Translations under genes and position numbers: made by a program
Part shown: piece by piece, positions 14,296 through 23,762 of the stretch
Numbering within the stretch: position 1 is the stretch's first letter
Layout: every line of letters starts with the position of its first letter
The notes under the pieces: generated by a model
What the model was told of the DNA's origin: nothing
Database searches by the model: none
What the model saw: only the letters and a program-made list of their open reading frames with translations
NCBI GenBank assembly: GCA_036501535.1
Contig: DASYAE010000264.1
Span: forward strand, 1 to 25,075
Length of the DNA stretch: 25,075 nt
Reading direction: 5' to 3'
DNA from: DASYAE01 sp036501535
Lineage (GTDB): Bacteria; Actinomycetota; Actinomycetes; Streptomycetales; Catenulisporaceae

Positions 14296-14617
14296 AGCGA
14301 TCGTCCTTCGTCCGTAACGGAGTAGTCCGCGGCGCTGACGGATGCTCAGGCGGCGCGCGGTGCCTTGGATGTGGGCGCGGGATAGCTGCGCGGCTATGTC
14401 AGGACCATGGCATCTGATCAGCTTCTGATCGCCCAGGCTTCTACGAGAGTAGCCCGGCGCGGCCATTGTGGGCGCCTTACATGCTGCGTAGCGTTTCGGA
14501 TAAGCTCCGACGCTGTGTCACCTTTTTCACTCTTGCTTCCAGGCGAAAACCGTCGCTGACCTTGGAATCCAAGGCTGGCGACGGTTTTTGGGTGTGCTCG
14601 GTCGCAGATCGGGAGGC
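14296..14617. other. Intergenic region between ald and the Nudix gene
   Basis: This 322-bp region has no supported gene. Its right part is the bidirectional terminator. The left 250 bp is the ald upstream region; it holds two imperfect 25-bp direct repeats (14378-14402 and 14497-14521, 17 of 25 positions identical, sharing AGCT and TGTCA), which might be regulator sites for ald. In M. tuberculosis the gene after the Nudix gene is xerD (Rv1701); no recombinase gene or remnant is visible here. Confidence 0.5.
14546..14589. terminator. Strong bidirectional intrinsic terminator
   Basis: AAAACCGTCGC (14546-14556) pairs exactly with GCGACGGTTTT (14578-14588), and inside it CCTTGG (14560-14565) pairs with CCAAGG (14569-14574) around an AAT loop. 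The junction has two wobble pairs and one mismatch, so the hairpin is about 20 bp. Runs of T follow on both strands (TTTTT on plus, TTTT on minus). It should stop pyrG-Nudix transcription before ald and also block plus-strand read-through. Confidence 0.88.
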
Positions 14618-15301
14618 TCAGAAGGGGCGGGCCGGCCAAGGGGCGTCCGCCGGGCGCAGCGCGTCCAGACCGCCTGGCCGGGTGAACGCCGCGTGCAGCG
14701 CCAGGGCGGCCACGACGGAGGATCCGGTGCCCACACGCCCGGCCAGCACCGCCTCCAGCAGCTCGCCGCGCGGGACCCAGCGGCTGACCAGGCCCGCCTC
14801 CTCGGCCACCCGGGCGAACGGCTCGCCGTCGGCCTCGCTGAAGTCGCGGGCCAGGAACAGCCGCATCGCCTCGTCCGACGAGCCCGCGGTGTTCCAGTAG
14901 TCGGCCAGCACCGCCCAGCGCCCGGCCTTGAGGTGCGCCTCCTCGTAAAGCTCCCGCTCGGCCGCCGCGAGCGGCGCCTCGCCCGGCTTGTCCAGCAGGC
15001 CGGCCGGCAGCTCCCACAGCTGGTGCCGGACCGGGTGCCGGTACTGGCGCAGCATCAGGACCCGCTCGGCGTCGTCGAGCAGCACGACGGCCACCGCGCC
15101 GGGGTGCACGATGTACTCGCGGTTGGCCACGGAGCCGTCGATCATGCGGACCCGGTCCCGGCGGAAGGTGGCGATCCCTCCGTGCGCCAGGTCGGTGCTC
15201 GACTCGACCGGCCACTGCTCCGGCGCGTCCGCCAGCGGCCCGCCGGCTAACGCGTCCTCAGATCGTGCGCCGGGCGCGATTTCTTCAGCTTCTTCAGCCA
15301 T
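14618..15301 (-). CDS. Nudix hydrolase, ADP-ribose pyrophosphatase type
   Basis: This 227-residue protein hydrolyses ADP-ribose or a related nucleoside diphosphate to AMP plus ribose 5-phosphate, by family. The Nudix box spans about 101-125: PAGLLDKPGEAPLAAAER then ELYEEAHL, with the E and REL-EE metal-binding residues present. The box has one extra residue before its first Glu, as I recall for M. tuberculosis Rv1700, and His in place of the usual Gly near its end. VLMLRQYRHPVRHQLWELPA is the ADPRase lead-in. A 35-residue charged N-terminus precedes the fold. ATG 15301 has only a distant GAGG upstream, so the start is uncertain. It follows pyrG by 66 bp, as Rv1700 follows Rv1699, and ends at the terminator. 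Confidence 0.9.
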   Translation of the reverse strand: MAEEAEEIAPGARSEDALAGGPLADAPEQWPVESSTDLAHGGIATFRRDRVRMIDGSVANREYIVHPGAVAVVLLDDAERVLMLRQYRHPVRHQLWELPAGLLDKPGEAPLAAAERELYEEAHLKAGRWAVLADYWNTAGSSDEAMRLFLARDFSEADGEPFARVAEEAGLVSRWVPRGELLEAVLAGRVGTGSSVVAALALHAAFTRPGGLDALRPADAPWPARPF

Positions 15302-15367
15302 GGAAGCCCATCGTAGGGTCCTCGCGGCCGGCCGCGCCCTGATGCGCCGTCACTGCTGTCATTCGTG

Positions 15368-17053
<1,686 letters not shown>

Positions 17054-17113
17054 CGTGGGGCTCCCGTGGTCGTTACGAGCGATTGGCCGGGTGGCGAACG
17101 GCCGGTCATCCAC

Positions 17114-17144
17114 GGGCTACCAGCTTAACAGCCTGGGCCGTCAA
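17114..17144 (-). promoter_or_regulatory. Candidate pyrG promoter
   Basis: On the minus strand TTGACG (17139-17144) is followed after 19 bp by TAGCCC (17114-17119). The -35 is good, but the spacer is long and the -10 weak. The start point would be near 17107, about 54 nt before TTG 17053. Confidence 0.3.
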
Positions 17145-17245
17145 CGCCGGAACGCTGGCGCAGCGCGCACGCCCGGTGCCACGATGGGCGGGCACGTCGA
17201 CCCGGCGCCTCGCGGCCCGGGTCCACCGGTCGGTCGGGAGGCGCC

Positions 17246-18076
17246 GTGGACAGCGAGCGGCGAAGGATGCACCGGGTGGCGTGGACGGGTGCCGGCGCCA
17301 TGGCGCTTCCGGTGGTGTTCCTCGCGAACCAGTCGATGGACGCCTGGCGGCAGCAGGAGTTCACCGGGCTCTTCACCGGGACGGGCGCCTCGCTCGAGCT
17401 GCAGGTGATGGGCCTGCTGGCCGAGATCCTCGAGTACTTCTCCTGGCGCTGGTCGCCCACGGACGCCATCTCCCGGCTCAGCGCCACGACGTCCATATCG
17501 GTCGGCTCCGGCTCGGTGGCCGCGCAGGACGTGTCAGACCTCGCCTATGCCGCGCTGGCCTGGCTGCTCCTGGCCGCCCTGGCGAGGTCCCTGCGGCCGC
17601 GTCCCGGGCGGGTGGCGCTGGGCGCCGCGGCCTGGGGCGCCTCGCTGCTCGCGGCCGCGCTGTCCGGGCTGGTCGTGCCCCAGCTCTTCGGCGTGCCGGT
17701 CGCGGACACCGGCGTCCTGGTGACCATGACCGGCGAGATGGCCTCCCGGGCGCCCGGCGGCTTCCTCTTCGGGGCGTTCGCGGCACTGGTCGTCGTGGCC
17801 GTGGAAGAGGCGGTGGCGCGGTGGAGTCCAGGACCGGCAGCGGGAGGGCCGGAATCGGACGGAGCGACGGCAGCGCCGCCCGCGGAGGGCGGCTCGCAGC
17901 CGGCCGGAGAGTCCGCGGCGCGGTTCGGCGCGGGCAACGCGGCCGTGATCCCGGAGCCGCGCCCCGGCGACGCGGAGCCGCAGGCCGACGGCATCGGACC
18001 GCCCGTCGGCTCGGACGTGGAGTTCCTCGGCGACTTCGAGTTGGGCGAGGCCGGCCCGCCGGGCGCCGGGCGCTGA
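17246..18076 (+). CDS. Unrecognised membrane protein
   Basis: I do not recognise this 276-residue protein. It has about four hydrophobic segments: residues 11-27 (WTGAGAMALPVVFLANQS), 96-117 (SDLAYAALAWLLLAALARSL), 123-150 and 170-193 (GGFLFGAFAALVVVAVEEAV). A polar region lies between the first two, and a disordered Gly/Pro/Ala/Glu-rich tail follows from about 194. GTG 17246 has GGGAGG 4-5 nt upstream; ATG 17267 is a later option. It lies alone between the divergent pyrG and the aroH-tyrA-cmk-der genes, at the presumed boundary of a rearrangement. Its tail shows the same strong third-position GC as its neighbours, so it is probably a real gene. Confidence 0.7.
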   Translation: MDSERRRMHRVAWTGAGAMALPVVFLANQSMDAWRQQEFTGLFTGTGASLELQVMGLLAEILEYFSWRWSPTDAISRLSATTSISVGSGSVAAQDVSDLAYAALAWLLLAALARSLRPRPGRVALGAAAWGASLLAAALSGLVVPQLFGVPVADTGVLVTMTGEMASRAPGGFLFGAFAALVVVAVEEAVARWSPGPAAGGPESDGATAAPPAEGGSQPAGESAARFGAGNAAVIPEPRPGDAEPQADGIGPPVGSDVEFLGDFELGEAGPPGAGR

Positions 18077-18112
18077 GCGGCTGTCCGACCGGTGGACGCT
18101 CCCGTCCCACGG

Positions 18113-18143
18113 TTGGCCCCAAGGGCCCCTCGCTCGATACGCT
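18113..18143 (+). promoter_or_regulatory. Candidate promoter for aroH-tyrA
   Basis: TTGGCC (18113-18118) and TACGCT (18138-18143) are separated by 19 bp, in the 123-bp gap before aroH. Both hexamers are partial matches to the housekeeping consensus. The start point would be near 18150, about 50 nt before the chosen start codon. Confidence 0.3.
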
Positions 18144-18199
18144 GACCTCAAGCGATGTGGAGATCTTCTCGATCACCGACCTGATGGGGTGTGGCCGAC

Positions 18200-18562
18200 G
18201 TGGCGGTGCGCGCAGTACGCGGAGCTGTCCAGGTGGACGCGGACGAGCGCGACCTCGTGCTCAAGGCGACCACCGAGCTGGTGACGGCGCTGTTCGAGGC
18301 GAACGGGTTCACCGCGGACGACGTGATCTCCATGGTCTTCACCACCACCCCCGACCTGGTCAGCGAGTTCCCCGCGCTGGCCGCGCGCGGGCTGGGGCTG
18401 GTCGACACCCCGCTGCTGTGCGCGAGCGAGATCGCCGTGGCCAAGGCGCTGCCGCGGATCGTGCGGATCCTGGCGCACGTCGAGACGATGCGGTCCAAGC
18501 AGGAGATCCAGCACGTGTACCTCGGCGGAGCCACCGCGCTGCGCCGTGACATCGCGCAGTAG
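18200..18562 (+). CDS. aroH: Chorismate mutase, AroH type
   Basis: AroH converts chorismate to prephenate, the branch point toward tyrosine and phenylalanine. The 120-residue protein is of the monofunctional, trimeric B. subtilis AroH class: MAVRAVRGAVQ start, FTTTPDLVSEFPALAAR, PLLCASEIAV and HVYLGGATALRRDIAQ end. Active-site residues are present: R7, R63, C74, E77, R89 and Y107, matching R7, R63, C75, E78, R90 and Y108 of the B. subtilis enzyme. GTG 18200 fits the family N-terminus and has GGGG about 9-10 nt upstream; in-frame GTG 18191 would add three residues but has almost no spacing to a ribosome binding site. tyrA, encoding the next enzyme of the pathway, starts 36 bp downstream. Confidence 0.94.
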   Translation: MAVRAVRGAVQVDADERDLVLKATTELVTALFEANGFTADDVISMVFTTTPDLVSEFPALAARGLGLVDTPLLCASEIAVAKALPRIVRILAHVETMRSKQEIQHVYLGGATALRRDIAQ

Positions 18563-18598
18563 GCAGCCGGCCGACGCGCAGGCAACGGAGGGCGGAGC

Positions 18599-19684
18599 AT
18601 GCGTACAGCGGCCGTGATAGGTACCGGCATGATCGGGACCTCGGTCGGGCTGGCGCTCAGCCGGCACGGAGTCGACGTCTACCTCGCCGACCGGGACGAG
18701 AACGCGATGCGGACCGCCGCGTCGTTCGGCGCCGGCCGGGCCGTGGAACCGTCCGAGCAGGTCGACCTCGCCGTGATCGCCGTGCCGCCCGCGCATATCG
18801 CCGCGGTGCTGGCTGAGGCGCAGAGCCGGAATCTCGCGCACTCCTACACCGACGTCGCCTCCGTGAAGGACGGCCCCCGGCACGCGGTGGCCGCCCTCGG
18901 CGTCGATCAGGTCACGTACATCGGCGGCCACCCGCTGGCCGGTCGCGAGGTCTCCGGCCCGCTGGCCGGCCGCGCCGACCTGTTCGAGGGCCGTCCGTGG
19001 GTGCTCACCCCGACCGCCGAGACCGGCCGGGAGACGCTGAACCGCGCGCTGGAGCTGATCTCGCTGTGCGGCGCGGTGCCGGTGGTGATGGACGCGCCCG
19101 AGCACGACTACGCGGTCGCCCTGATCTCGCACGCGCCGCACCTGGTCTCCTCGCTGATGGCTGCGCGGCTGGAGCACGCCTCCGAGGACGCGTCCCGGAT
19201 CGCCGGACCCGGCCTGCGCGACGTCATCCGGATCGCGGCCGGCGCCCCCGGCATGTGGGAGGAGATCCTTACCGCGAACGCCACCGCGGTCGCCGACGTG
19301 CTCGACGACTACGCGGCCGACCTCGCCGCAGTGGTCGCCGCGCTGCGCGCCCTGGCCGCACAGGATCCGGATAAGCACGCCGCCGGACGTGATGCGCTGA
19401 CAGATCTGTTGCGCCGGGGGAATTCCGGCCACGCCCGCATCCCCGGCAAGCACGGCGCGCCGCGCGCCGTCTACACCCAGGTCGCGGTCGCCATCTCGGA
19501 CGAGCCCGGCGGCCTCGCCCGGCTGTTCGCCACCGCCGGCAAGGCCGGGGTCAACATCGAGGACGTGAGCATCGAGCACTCGCCCGGCCAGCAGGCCGGA
19601 CTGGTCACCATGATGGTCGCCCCCGAGGCCGCGGAGCTGCTCGCCGAGCGGCTGGCGGAGCGCGGCTGGACGGTCCAGCTCTGA
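18599..19684 (+). CDS. tyrA: Prephenate dehydrogenase with C-terminal ACT domain
   Basis: TyrA oxidatively decarboxylates prephenate to 4-hydroxyphenylpyruvate using NAD+, leading to tyrosine. The 361-residue protein starts with the Rossmann motif VIGTGMIGTSVG (G8, G10, G13). S88 in TDVASVKDG, H111 in GGHPLAG, the HAPH segment and Arg in DVIRIAAGAPGMW correspond to the catalytic and substrate-binding residues of the family. From about 288 (VYTQVAVAISDEPGGLARLF) there is an ACT domain, which usually gives feedback control by an amino acid such as tyrosine. ATG 18599 has GGAGGGCGGAG directly upstream. It follows aroH, making consecutive pathway steps, and precedes cmk by 58 bp. Confidence 0.95.
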   Translation: MRTAAVIGTGMIGTSVGLALSRHGVDVYLADRDENAMRTAASFGAGRAVEPSEQVDLAVIAVPPAHIAAVLAEAQSRNLAHSYTDVASVKDGPRHAVAALGVDQVTYIGGHPLAGREVSGPLAGRADLFEGRPWVLTPTAETGRETLNRALELISLCGAVPVVMDAPEHDYAVALISHAPHLVSSLMAARLEHASEDASRIAGPGLRDVIRIAAGAPGMWEEILTANATAVADVLDDYAADLAAVVAALRALAAQDPDKHAAGRDALTDLLRRGNSGHARIPGKHGAPRAVYTQVAVAISDEPGGLARLFATAGKAGVNIEDVSIEHSPGQQAGLVTMMVAPEAAELLAERLAERGWTVQL

Positions 19685-19742
19685 ACGACGGTACCCTGTG
19701 CTCTGACCGGCCTTTCGCCGGCGCGGGCAGGGGAGCGGCCGG

Positions 19743-20498
19743 GTGGCTACCATCCGGCACAGCCGAAACACGAATGGTGTGAGCGTGGCGGACAGCGTGA
19801 CCGATCGGCTCGGCGAGTCGGTCGCCGTACCCATCACCCTGGCGATCGACGGGCCGTCTGGCTCCGGGAAGTCGAGCGTCTCCAGGGCGGCCGCGATCCG
19901 GCTGGGCCTGCAGTACCTGGACACCGGCGCACAGTACCGGGCGATGACCTGGTGGATGCTGCAGCACGGGGTCGACGTCGCGGACAGGGCGGCGGTCGCC
20001 GCGGCCTGCGACAAGCCCTCGATCGAGTCCGGCACCGACCCGCTCGACCCGGCCATCGCGGTGGACGGCAGGAGCGTCGCCGGCGCGGTCCGCACGCCGG
20101 AGGTCACCGCGGCGGTCTCGGCCGTCGCGGGCGTGCAGGCGGTGCGCGACCAGCTGATCGCGCTGCAGCGCCTGATCATCCGTCAGGCGCGCGAGCAGCA
20201 CGGCGGGATCGTGGTCGAGGGCCGCGACATCGCGGACGTGGTCTGCCCCGCCGCGGAGTGCAAGATCTACCTGACCGCATCGGTCGAGGCGCGGGCGGCG
20301 CGGCGCAACATGGAGCTGGTCGGCGGTCCCGGCGCCGCGCAGACCGGGCTCGACCTGGCCCGCCGCGACGCCGAGGACGCCAAGACGACCCGGCCGCTGG
20401 ACGCGGCGCCCGGCGCGATCGTCGTCGACGCCACGGACATGACGCTGGACCAGGTGGTCGACCGGGTCGCCGAGCTCGCCGCCGCGGCCCGCGGCTGA
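19743..20498 (+). CDS. cmk: Cytidylate kinase
   Basis: Cmk phosphorylates CMP and dCMP to their diphosphates using ATP. The 251-residue protein has the P-loop IDGPSGSGKSSVSRA (GPSGSGKSS at 37-45), the CMP-binding region YLDTGAQYRAMTWWMLQHG and EGRDIADVVCPAAECKIYLT, and the lid segment with Arg residues RAARRNMEL. GTG 19743 has GGGGAG 7 nt upstream and gives a 30-residue N-terminal extension, slightly longer than the compact family, so a later GTG is possible. A hairpin of CCGGC and GCCGG lies in the gap after tyrA, and TACCCT at 19692-19697 might be a -10. The cmk-der pairing is conserved (Rv1712-Rv1713). Confidence 0.95.
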   Translation: MATIRHSRNTNGVSVADSVTDRLGESVAVPITLAIDGPSGSGKSSVSRAAAIRLGLQYLDTGAQYRAMTWWMLQHGVDVADRAAVAAACDKPSIESGTDPLDPAIAVDGRSVAGAVRTPEVTAAVSAVAGVQAVRDQLIALQRLIIRQAREQHGGIVVEGRDIADVVCPAAECKIYLTASVEARAARRNMELVGGPGAAQTGLDLARRDAEDAKTTRPLDAAPGAIVVDATDMTLDQVVDRVAELAAAARG

Positions 20499-20568
20499 GC
20501 GGCGCCGGCCGGCCGCGCCGGCGGAAATGGTCGTCCGCGCTCCCGCGGCCATGGACAATGGTGGGGGG

Positions 20569-20588
20569 TGCGGCGCCGCGGCGCCGCA
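20569..20588. promoter_or_regulatory. Perfect 20-bp GC-only-core palindrome upstream of der
   Basis: The 20 bases at 20569-20588 form an exact palindrome (arm TGCGGCGCCG, immediately followed by its reverse complement), so the centre has no loop. It sits in the 157-bp cmk-der gap, 68 bp before the der start. Two GCGAACAC copies (20617-20624, 20633-20640) lie between it and der. GC-rich DNA yields chance palindromes, so function is uncertain. Confidence 0.4.
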
Positions 20589-20655
20589 GCGGGCTTCAGG
20601 ACCTCTGACGGATGCTGCGAACACCGATTGCAGCGAACACAAAATCTGGAACGGC

Positions 20656-22170
20656 GTGGCGATGAGCATCGATGACAGCGGGTCCGGCTTCGCGGACCGC
20701 TTTACCGGCAGCGCCGTCGCCGACGACGACCTCGACGCGCCGTTCGACCCGAGCGAGTTCGTCGACGAGTTCGGCAACGCCGGCCCGATCCCCGGCCTGG
20801 GCGGCGCCGAGCCGGACGCCGGGGCCGGCGACACCGCGGCGCTGCCGGTGCTCGCCGTGGTCGGCCGTCCGAACGTCGGCAAGTCCACGCTGGTCAACCG
20901 GATCCTCGGGCGCCGCGAGGCGGTCGTGCAGGACGTGCCCGGCGTCACCCGCGACCGGGTCTACTACGAGGCGAACTGGTCCGGGCGCCGGTTCACCGTG
21001 GTCGACACCGGCGGCTGGGAGCTCGACGTGGCCGGGCTCGACGCCCGGGTCGCCGAGCAGGCCGAGATCGCGGTCGAGCTGGCCGACGTGGTGGTCCTCG
21101 TGGTCGACGCGACGGTCGGCCTGACCGACACCGACGAGGCCTTCGTCAGGGTGCTGCGTCGGGCCGGCAAGCCGGTGCTGCTGGCCGCGAACAAGGTGGA
21201 CAACCTGCAGCAGGAGGCCGAGGCCTCCGCGCTCTGGTCGCTCGGCCTCGGCGAGCCGCGCGCGGTGTCCGCCATGCACGGCCGGGGCAGCGGAGAGCTG
21301 CTCGACGCGATCCTCGAGGCGCTGCCCGAGCCGCCGCGGGAGCAGTTCGGCGCCGGGGCGGGACCGGGCGGGCCGCGCCGGATCGCCCTGGTCGGCAAGC
21401 CGAACGTGGGCAAGTCCTCGCTGCTGAACAAGCTGGTCGGGCAGGAGCGGGTGGTGGTCGACCCGGTGGCCGGCACCACCCGGGACCCGGTGGACGAGCT
21501 GGTCGAGCTCGGCGGGCGGACCTGGCGCTTCGTCGACACCGCCGGGATCCGCCGCCGGGTGCACCAGGCCTACGGCGCGGACTTCTACGCCTCGCTGCGC
21601 ACCGCGGCCGCGATCGAGAAGGCCGAGGTGGCCGTGGTGCTCATCGACGCCAGCGAGCGGCTGGCCGAGCAGGACACCCGGATCATCTCCAAGGCCGCCG
21701 AGGCTGGCCGGGCGCTGGTGATCGCGTACAACAAGTGGGACCTGATGGACGACGAGCGGCGGCACTACCTGGAGCGGGAGATCGAGCAGGACCTGGTCCA
21801 GGTGACGTGGGCGCCGCGGGTGAACATCTCCGCGCAGACCGGCCGGCACGTGGAGAAGCTGGTGCCGGCGATCGAGGCGGCGCTGGCCGGCTGGGAGACG
21901 CGGGTGCCCACGGCGAGGCTCAACGCCTTCCTCGGCGCGCTGGTGGCCGAGCACCCGCACCCGGTGCGCGGCGGCAAGCAGCCCCGGATCCTGTTCGGGA
22001 CGCAGGCCTCGAGTATGCCGCCCCGGTTCGTGCTGTTCGCCTCGGGCTTCCTGGAGGCCGGGTACCGGCGGTTCCTCGAGCGGCGGCTGCGCGAGGAGTA
22101 CGGCTTCGCCGGCACGCCGATCGAGATCTCGGTGCGGGTGCGGGAGAAGCGCGGCCGCGGGCCGAAGTGA
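20656..22170 (+). CDS. der: Ribosome assembly GTPase Der (EngA)
   Basis: Der is an essential GTPase with two tandem G domains that acts in 50S subunit maturation. G domain 1 has GRPNVGKST (about 70-78), PGVTRDR, DTGGWEL and NKVD; G domain 2 has GKPNVGKSS (about 247-255), GTTRDP, DTAGIRR and NKWD. A C-terminal KH-like domain (about 400-500) ends in REKRGRGPK. A 60-residue acidic extension precedes the first G domain, which is usual in actinobacteria. GTG 20656 has GGA with 5 nt spacing; ATG 20662 is a close alternative, and the frame extending up to 20527 looks non-coding. It follows cmk and ends 73 bp before the convergent reductase gene stop. Confidence 0.96.
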   Translation: MAMSIDDSGSGFADRFTGSAVADDDLDAPFDPSEFVDEFGNAGPIPGLGGAEPDAGAGDTAALPVLAVVGRPNVGKSTLVNRILGRREAVVQDVPGVTRDRVYYEANWSGRRFTVVDTGGWELDVAGLDARVAEQAEIAVELADVVVLVVDATVGLTDTDEAFVRVLRRAGKPVLLAANKVDNLQQEAEASALWSLGLGEPRAVSAMHGRGSGELLDAILEALPEPPREQFGAGAGPGGPRRIALVGKPNVGKSSLLNKLVGQERVVVDPVAGTTRDPVDELVELGGRTWRFVDTAGIRRRVHQAYGADFYASLRTAAAIEKAEVAVVLIDASERLAEQDTRIISKAAEAGRALVIAYNKWDLMDDERRHYLEREIEQDLVQVTWAPRVNISAQTGRHVEKLVPAIEAALAGWETRVPTARLNAFLGALVAEHPHPVRGGKQPRILFGTQASSMPPRFVLFASGFLEAGYRRFLERRLREEYGFAGTPIEISVRVREKRGRGPK

Positions 22171-22243
22171 CGCGCCGCGCGGCGGATGCAGACCGGCCGG
22201 CCGGGCTGACCCGGCCGACCGGTCCAGATATGGCAGGAGTCTG

Positions 22244-22906
22244 TCAGTAGGCGGCGCAGAAGCGGCGGCCGACGTGCTGGGGCTTCTCGGCCTCGTCGAT
22301 CAGCGCGACCGCGAAGTCCTCGGCCGAGATGAAGCTCTTGCCGTCCGGGTCGGAGAGCAGGTCGTCCCCGCCGAGCCGGAAGACGCCGGTGCGCTCGCCC
22401 GGGGCGATCTCCGCCGCCGGGCTGAGGTACGTCCACTGCACGTCGGACACGCCGCGCAGCCGCTCCAGGACCTCGATGTGCGACTGCGCCTCGCTCTTGT
22501 AGGCGTCCGGGAAGCCCGGCAGGTCGAACAGCGGGGTGCCGCCGACCAGCAGGCTGCTCGCGCCGCCGACCACGATCAGCCGCGGCGCGCCGCCGCCGAG
22601 CGAGCGCAGTGCGCCGAGCACGCTGTCGAAGAGCCCGGCCATCGCCGCGCGCTTGTCCTCGAGGGTGGCCTCGGGCGTGCGCGGCGGGCCGATCGAGACG
22701 ATCACCGCGTCGGCCCCGGCGGCGAGCTTCGCCACGAGCTGCTCGTTCACGGCGTCGCCGGCGACCTTGGTGAGGCCCGGGTGCTCGTCGGTGATCCGCG
22801 CGGCGTCGCGGGCCACCCCGGTCACCGTGTCGCCGCGGCCGAGCGCCTCGCGCACCGCGCGCTGGCCGATCATGCCGCTGGCGCCGAAAATCACGATCTT
22901 CGCCAT
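22244..22906 (-). CDS. NAD(P)-binding reductase (NmrA/NADH-flavin reductase-like atypical SDR)
   Basis: This 220-residue cytoplasmic protein is an atypical short-chain dehydrogenase of the NAD(P)H-binding (COG2910-like) group. The dinucleotide motif is IVIFGASGMIGQRAV (G8, G11, G14), followed by VTGVARDAARI, where an Arg could favour NADPH. Later segments ADAVIVSIGPPRT, RLIVVGGASSLLVGG and WTYLSPAAEIAPGERTG fit the family. No Tyr-x3-Lys catalytic pair is seen, as expected for this group. ATG 22906 has AAGGAG, but 12 nt away. It is the second gene after the DsbA-like gene (59-bp gap), and the pair may act in redox protection (inference). Substrate unknown. Confidence 0.85.
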   Translation of the reverse strand: MAKIVIFGASGMIGQRAVREALGRGDTVTGVARDAARITDEHPGLTKVAGDAVNEQLVAKLAAGADAVIVSIGPPRTPEATLEDKRAAMAGLFDSVLGALRSLGGGAPRLIVVGGASSLLVGGTPLFDLPGFPDAYKSEAQSHIEVLERLRGVSDVQWTYLSPAAEIAPGERTGVFRLGGDDLLSDPDGKSFISAEDFAVALIDEAEKPQHVGRRFCAAY

Positions 22907-22965
22907 GCTGGTCGTCTGCTCCTTGGAGTGGGTATCGGGGATCGGTCGGATCGTCTGACGGTCCG

Positions 22966-23625
22966 TCATTCGTCGTCGGACAGTGGTTCCTTGTCGGAAT
23001 TGGCGGCGACCTCGTCCAGCACGGCGCGGAAGGTCTCGGCCTCCTGCGCGCCGGAGACGGCCCAGCGGCCCTCGAAGACGTAGGTCGGCACCGAGGTCAC
23101 GCCGATCTCGCGCGCCTCGGCGAGCTGCGCCGCGACCTCCTTCGCGCCCTCGTCCGAGGCGAGGTAGGCCGCCGCGCGGGCGCGGTCCATGCCGACCTGT
23201 CCGGCGAGATCGGCCAGCTGCTCCGGATCGCCGACGTCGCCGCCCTTCGCGAACCGCGCCTCGAACAGCTTCTCCTTCAGGGCCGCCTGGAGCGCCGGGC
23301 CGTACTCCGTCCGGGCCAGGTGCAGCAGCCGGTGGCCGAGCAGGGTGTTGACGTGCAGCGCGTGCTCGAAGTCGAACCCGATGCCCTCGCCGGCGCCGAT
23401 CGCCGCGACCTTCTCGTCCATCGCGGCCGAGCCGGGGCCGTACCTGCTGTCCAGGTAGGCCCGGTGCGACGAGGCGACCGCCGGGGCCTGCGGATCGAGC
23501 TGGTAGGGCTGGTAGACCACCTCGACCGCGGCACGGTCGGGGAAGGCGCTCAGGGCCCGCTCGAACCGGTGTTTCCCGATGTAGCACCACGGACAGGCGA
23601 TGTCGCTGTAGATCTCGACCTTCAT
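22966..23625 (-). CDS. DsbA-family oxidoreductase, FrnE-like
   Basis: This 219-residue thioredoxin-fold protein has the active site CPWC at 11-14 (SDIACPWCYIGK), an inserted helical domain (about 55-165) and the cis-proline loop GVTSVPTYVFEG (P180). This is the FrnE/2-hydroxychromene isomerase-like branch of DsbA (pfam01323), usually cytoplasmic; no signal peptide is present. It probably handles disulfides or a polyketide-type substrate, as FrnE is named from frenolicin synthesis. ATG 23625 is the likeliest start; GTG 23634 is possible and neither has a clear ribosome binding site. It is followed by the NAD(P)-binding reductase gene and diverges from the GNAT gene at 23763. Confidence 0.88.
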   Translation of the reverse strand: MKVEIYSDIACPWCYIGKHRFERALSAFPDRAAVEVVYQPYQLDPQAPAVASSHRAYLDSRYGPGSAAMDEKVAAIGAGEGIGFDFEHALHVNTLLGHRLLHLARTEYGPALQAALKEKLFEARFAKGGDVGDPEQLADLAGQVGMDRARAAAYLASDEGAKEVAAQLAEAREIGVTSVPTYVFEGRWAVSGAQEAETFRAVLDEVAANSDKEPLSDDE

Positions 23626-23706
23626 GCCCGGCACAACGGGCGCGGCGCCGGGACAATTCCTGACCGGGCCGGCTCCCGGGCCAGCGCCCTATTTCGCCGC
23701 CGTGCG

Positions 23707-23712
23707 TATGAT
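23707..23712 (+). promoter_or_regulatory. Candidate -10 element (TATGAT) of the GNAT gene
   Basis: TATGAT matches TATAAT at five of six positions, in the 137-bp divergent region between the DsbA-like and GNAT genes. It would give a leader of about 45 nt to ATG 23763. No convincing -35 was found. Confidence 0.35.
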
Positions 23713-23762
23713 CGCAAGGTGGATGACGAGTCGGGCGCAGACGACCGCCGCAGGGCGCAGGC

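Noticed and set aside
14720..14760. His in place of the usual Gly near the end of the Nudix box (EEAHL) as evidence of a dead enzyme
   Set aside because: The metal-binding Glu residues and REL-EE core are intact, and I recall the same change in related actinobacterial proteins.
18115..18127. GGCCC-CAA-GGGCC as terminator of the membrane protein gene
   Set aside because: The stem is only 5 bp and has no following T-run; it also overlaps the candidate aroH promoter.
18173..20179. 668-residue minus-strand open frame over aroH, tyrA and cmk
   Set aside because: It is a His/Arg/Gly-rich antisense shadow of three clearly identified genes.
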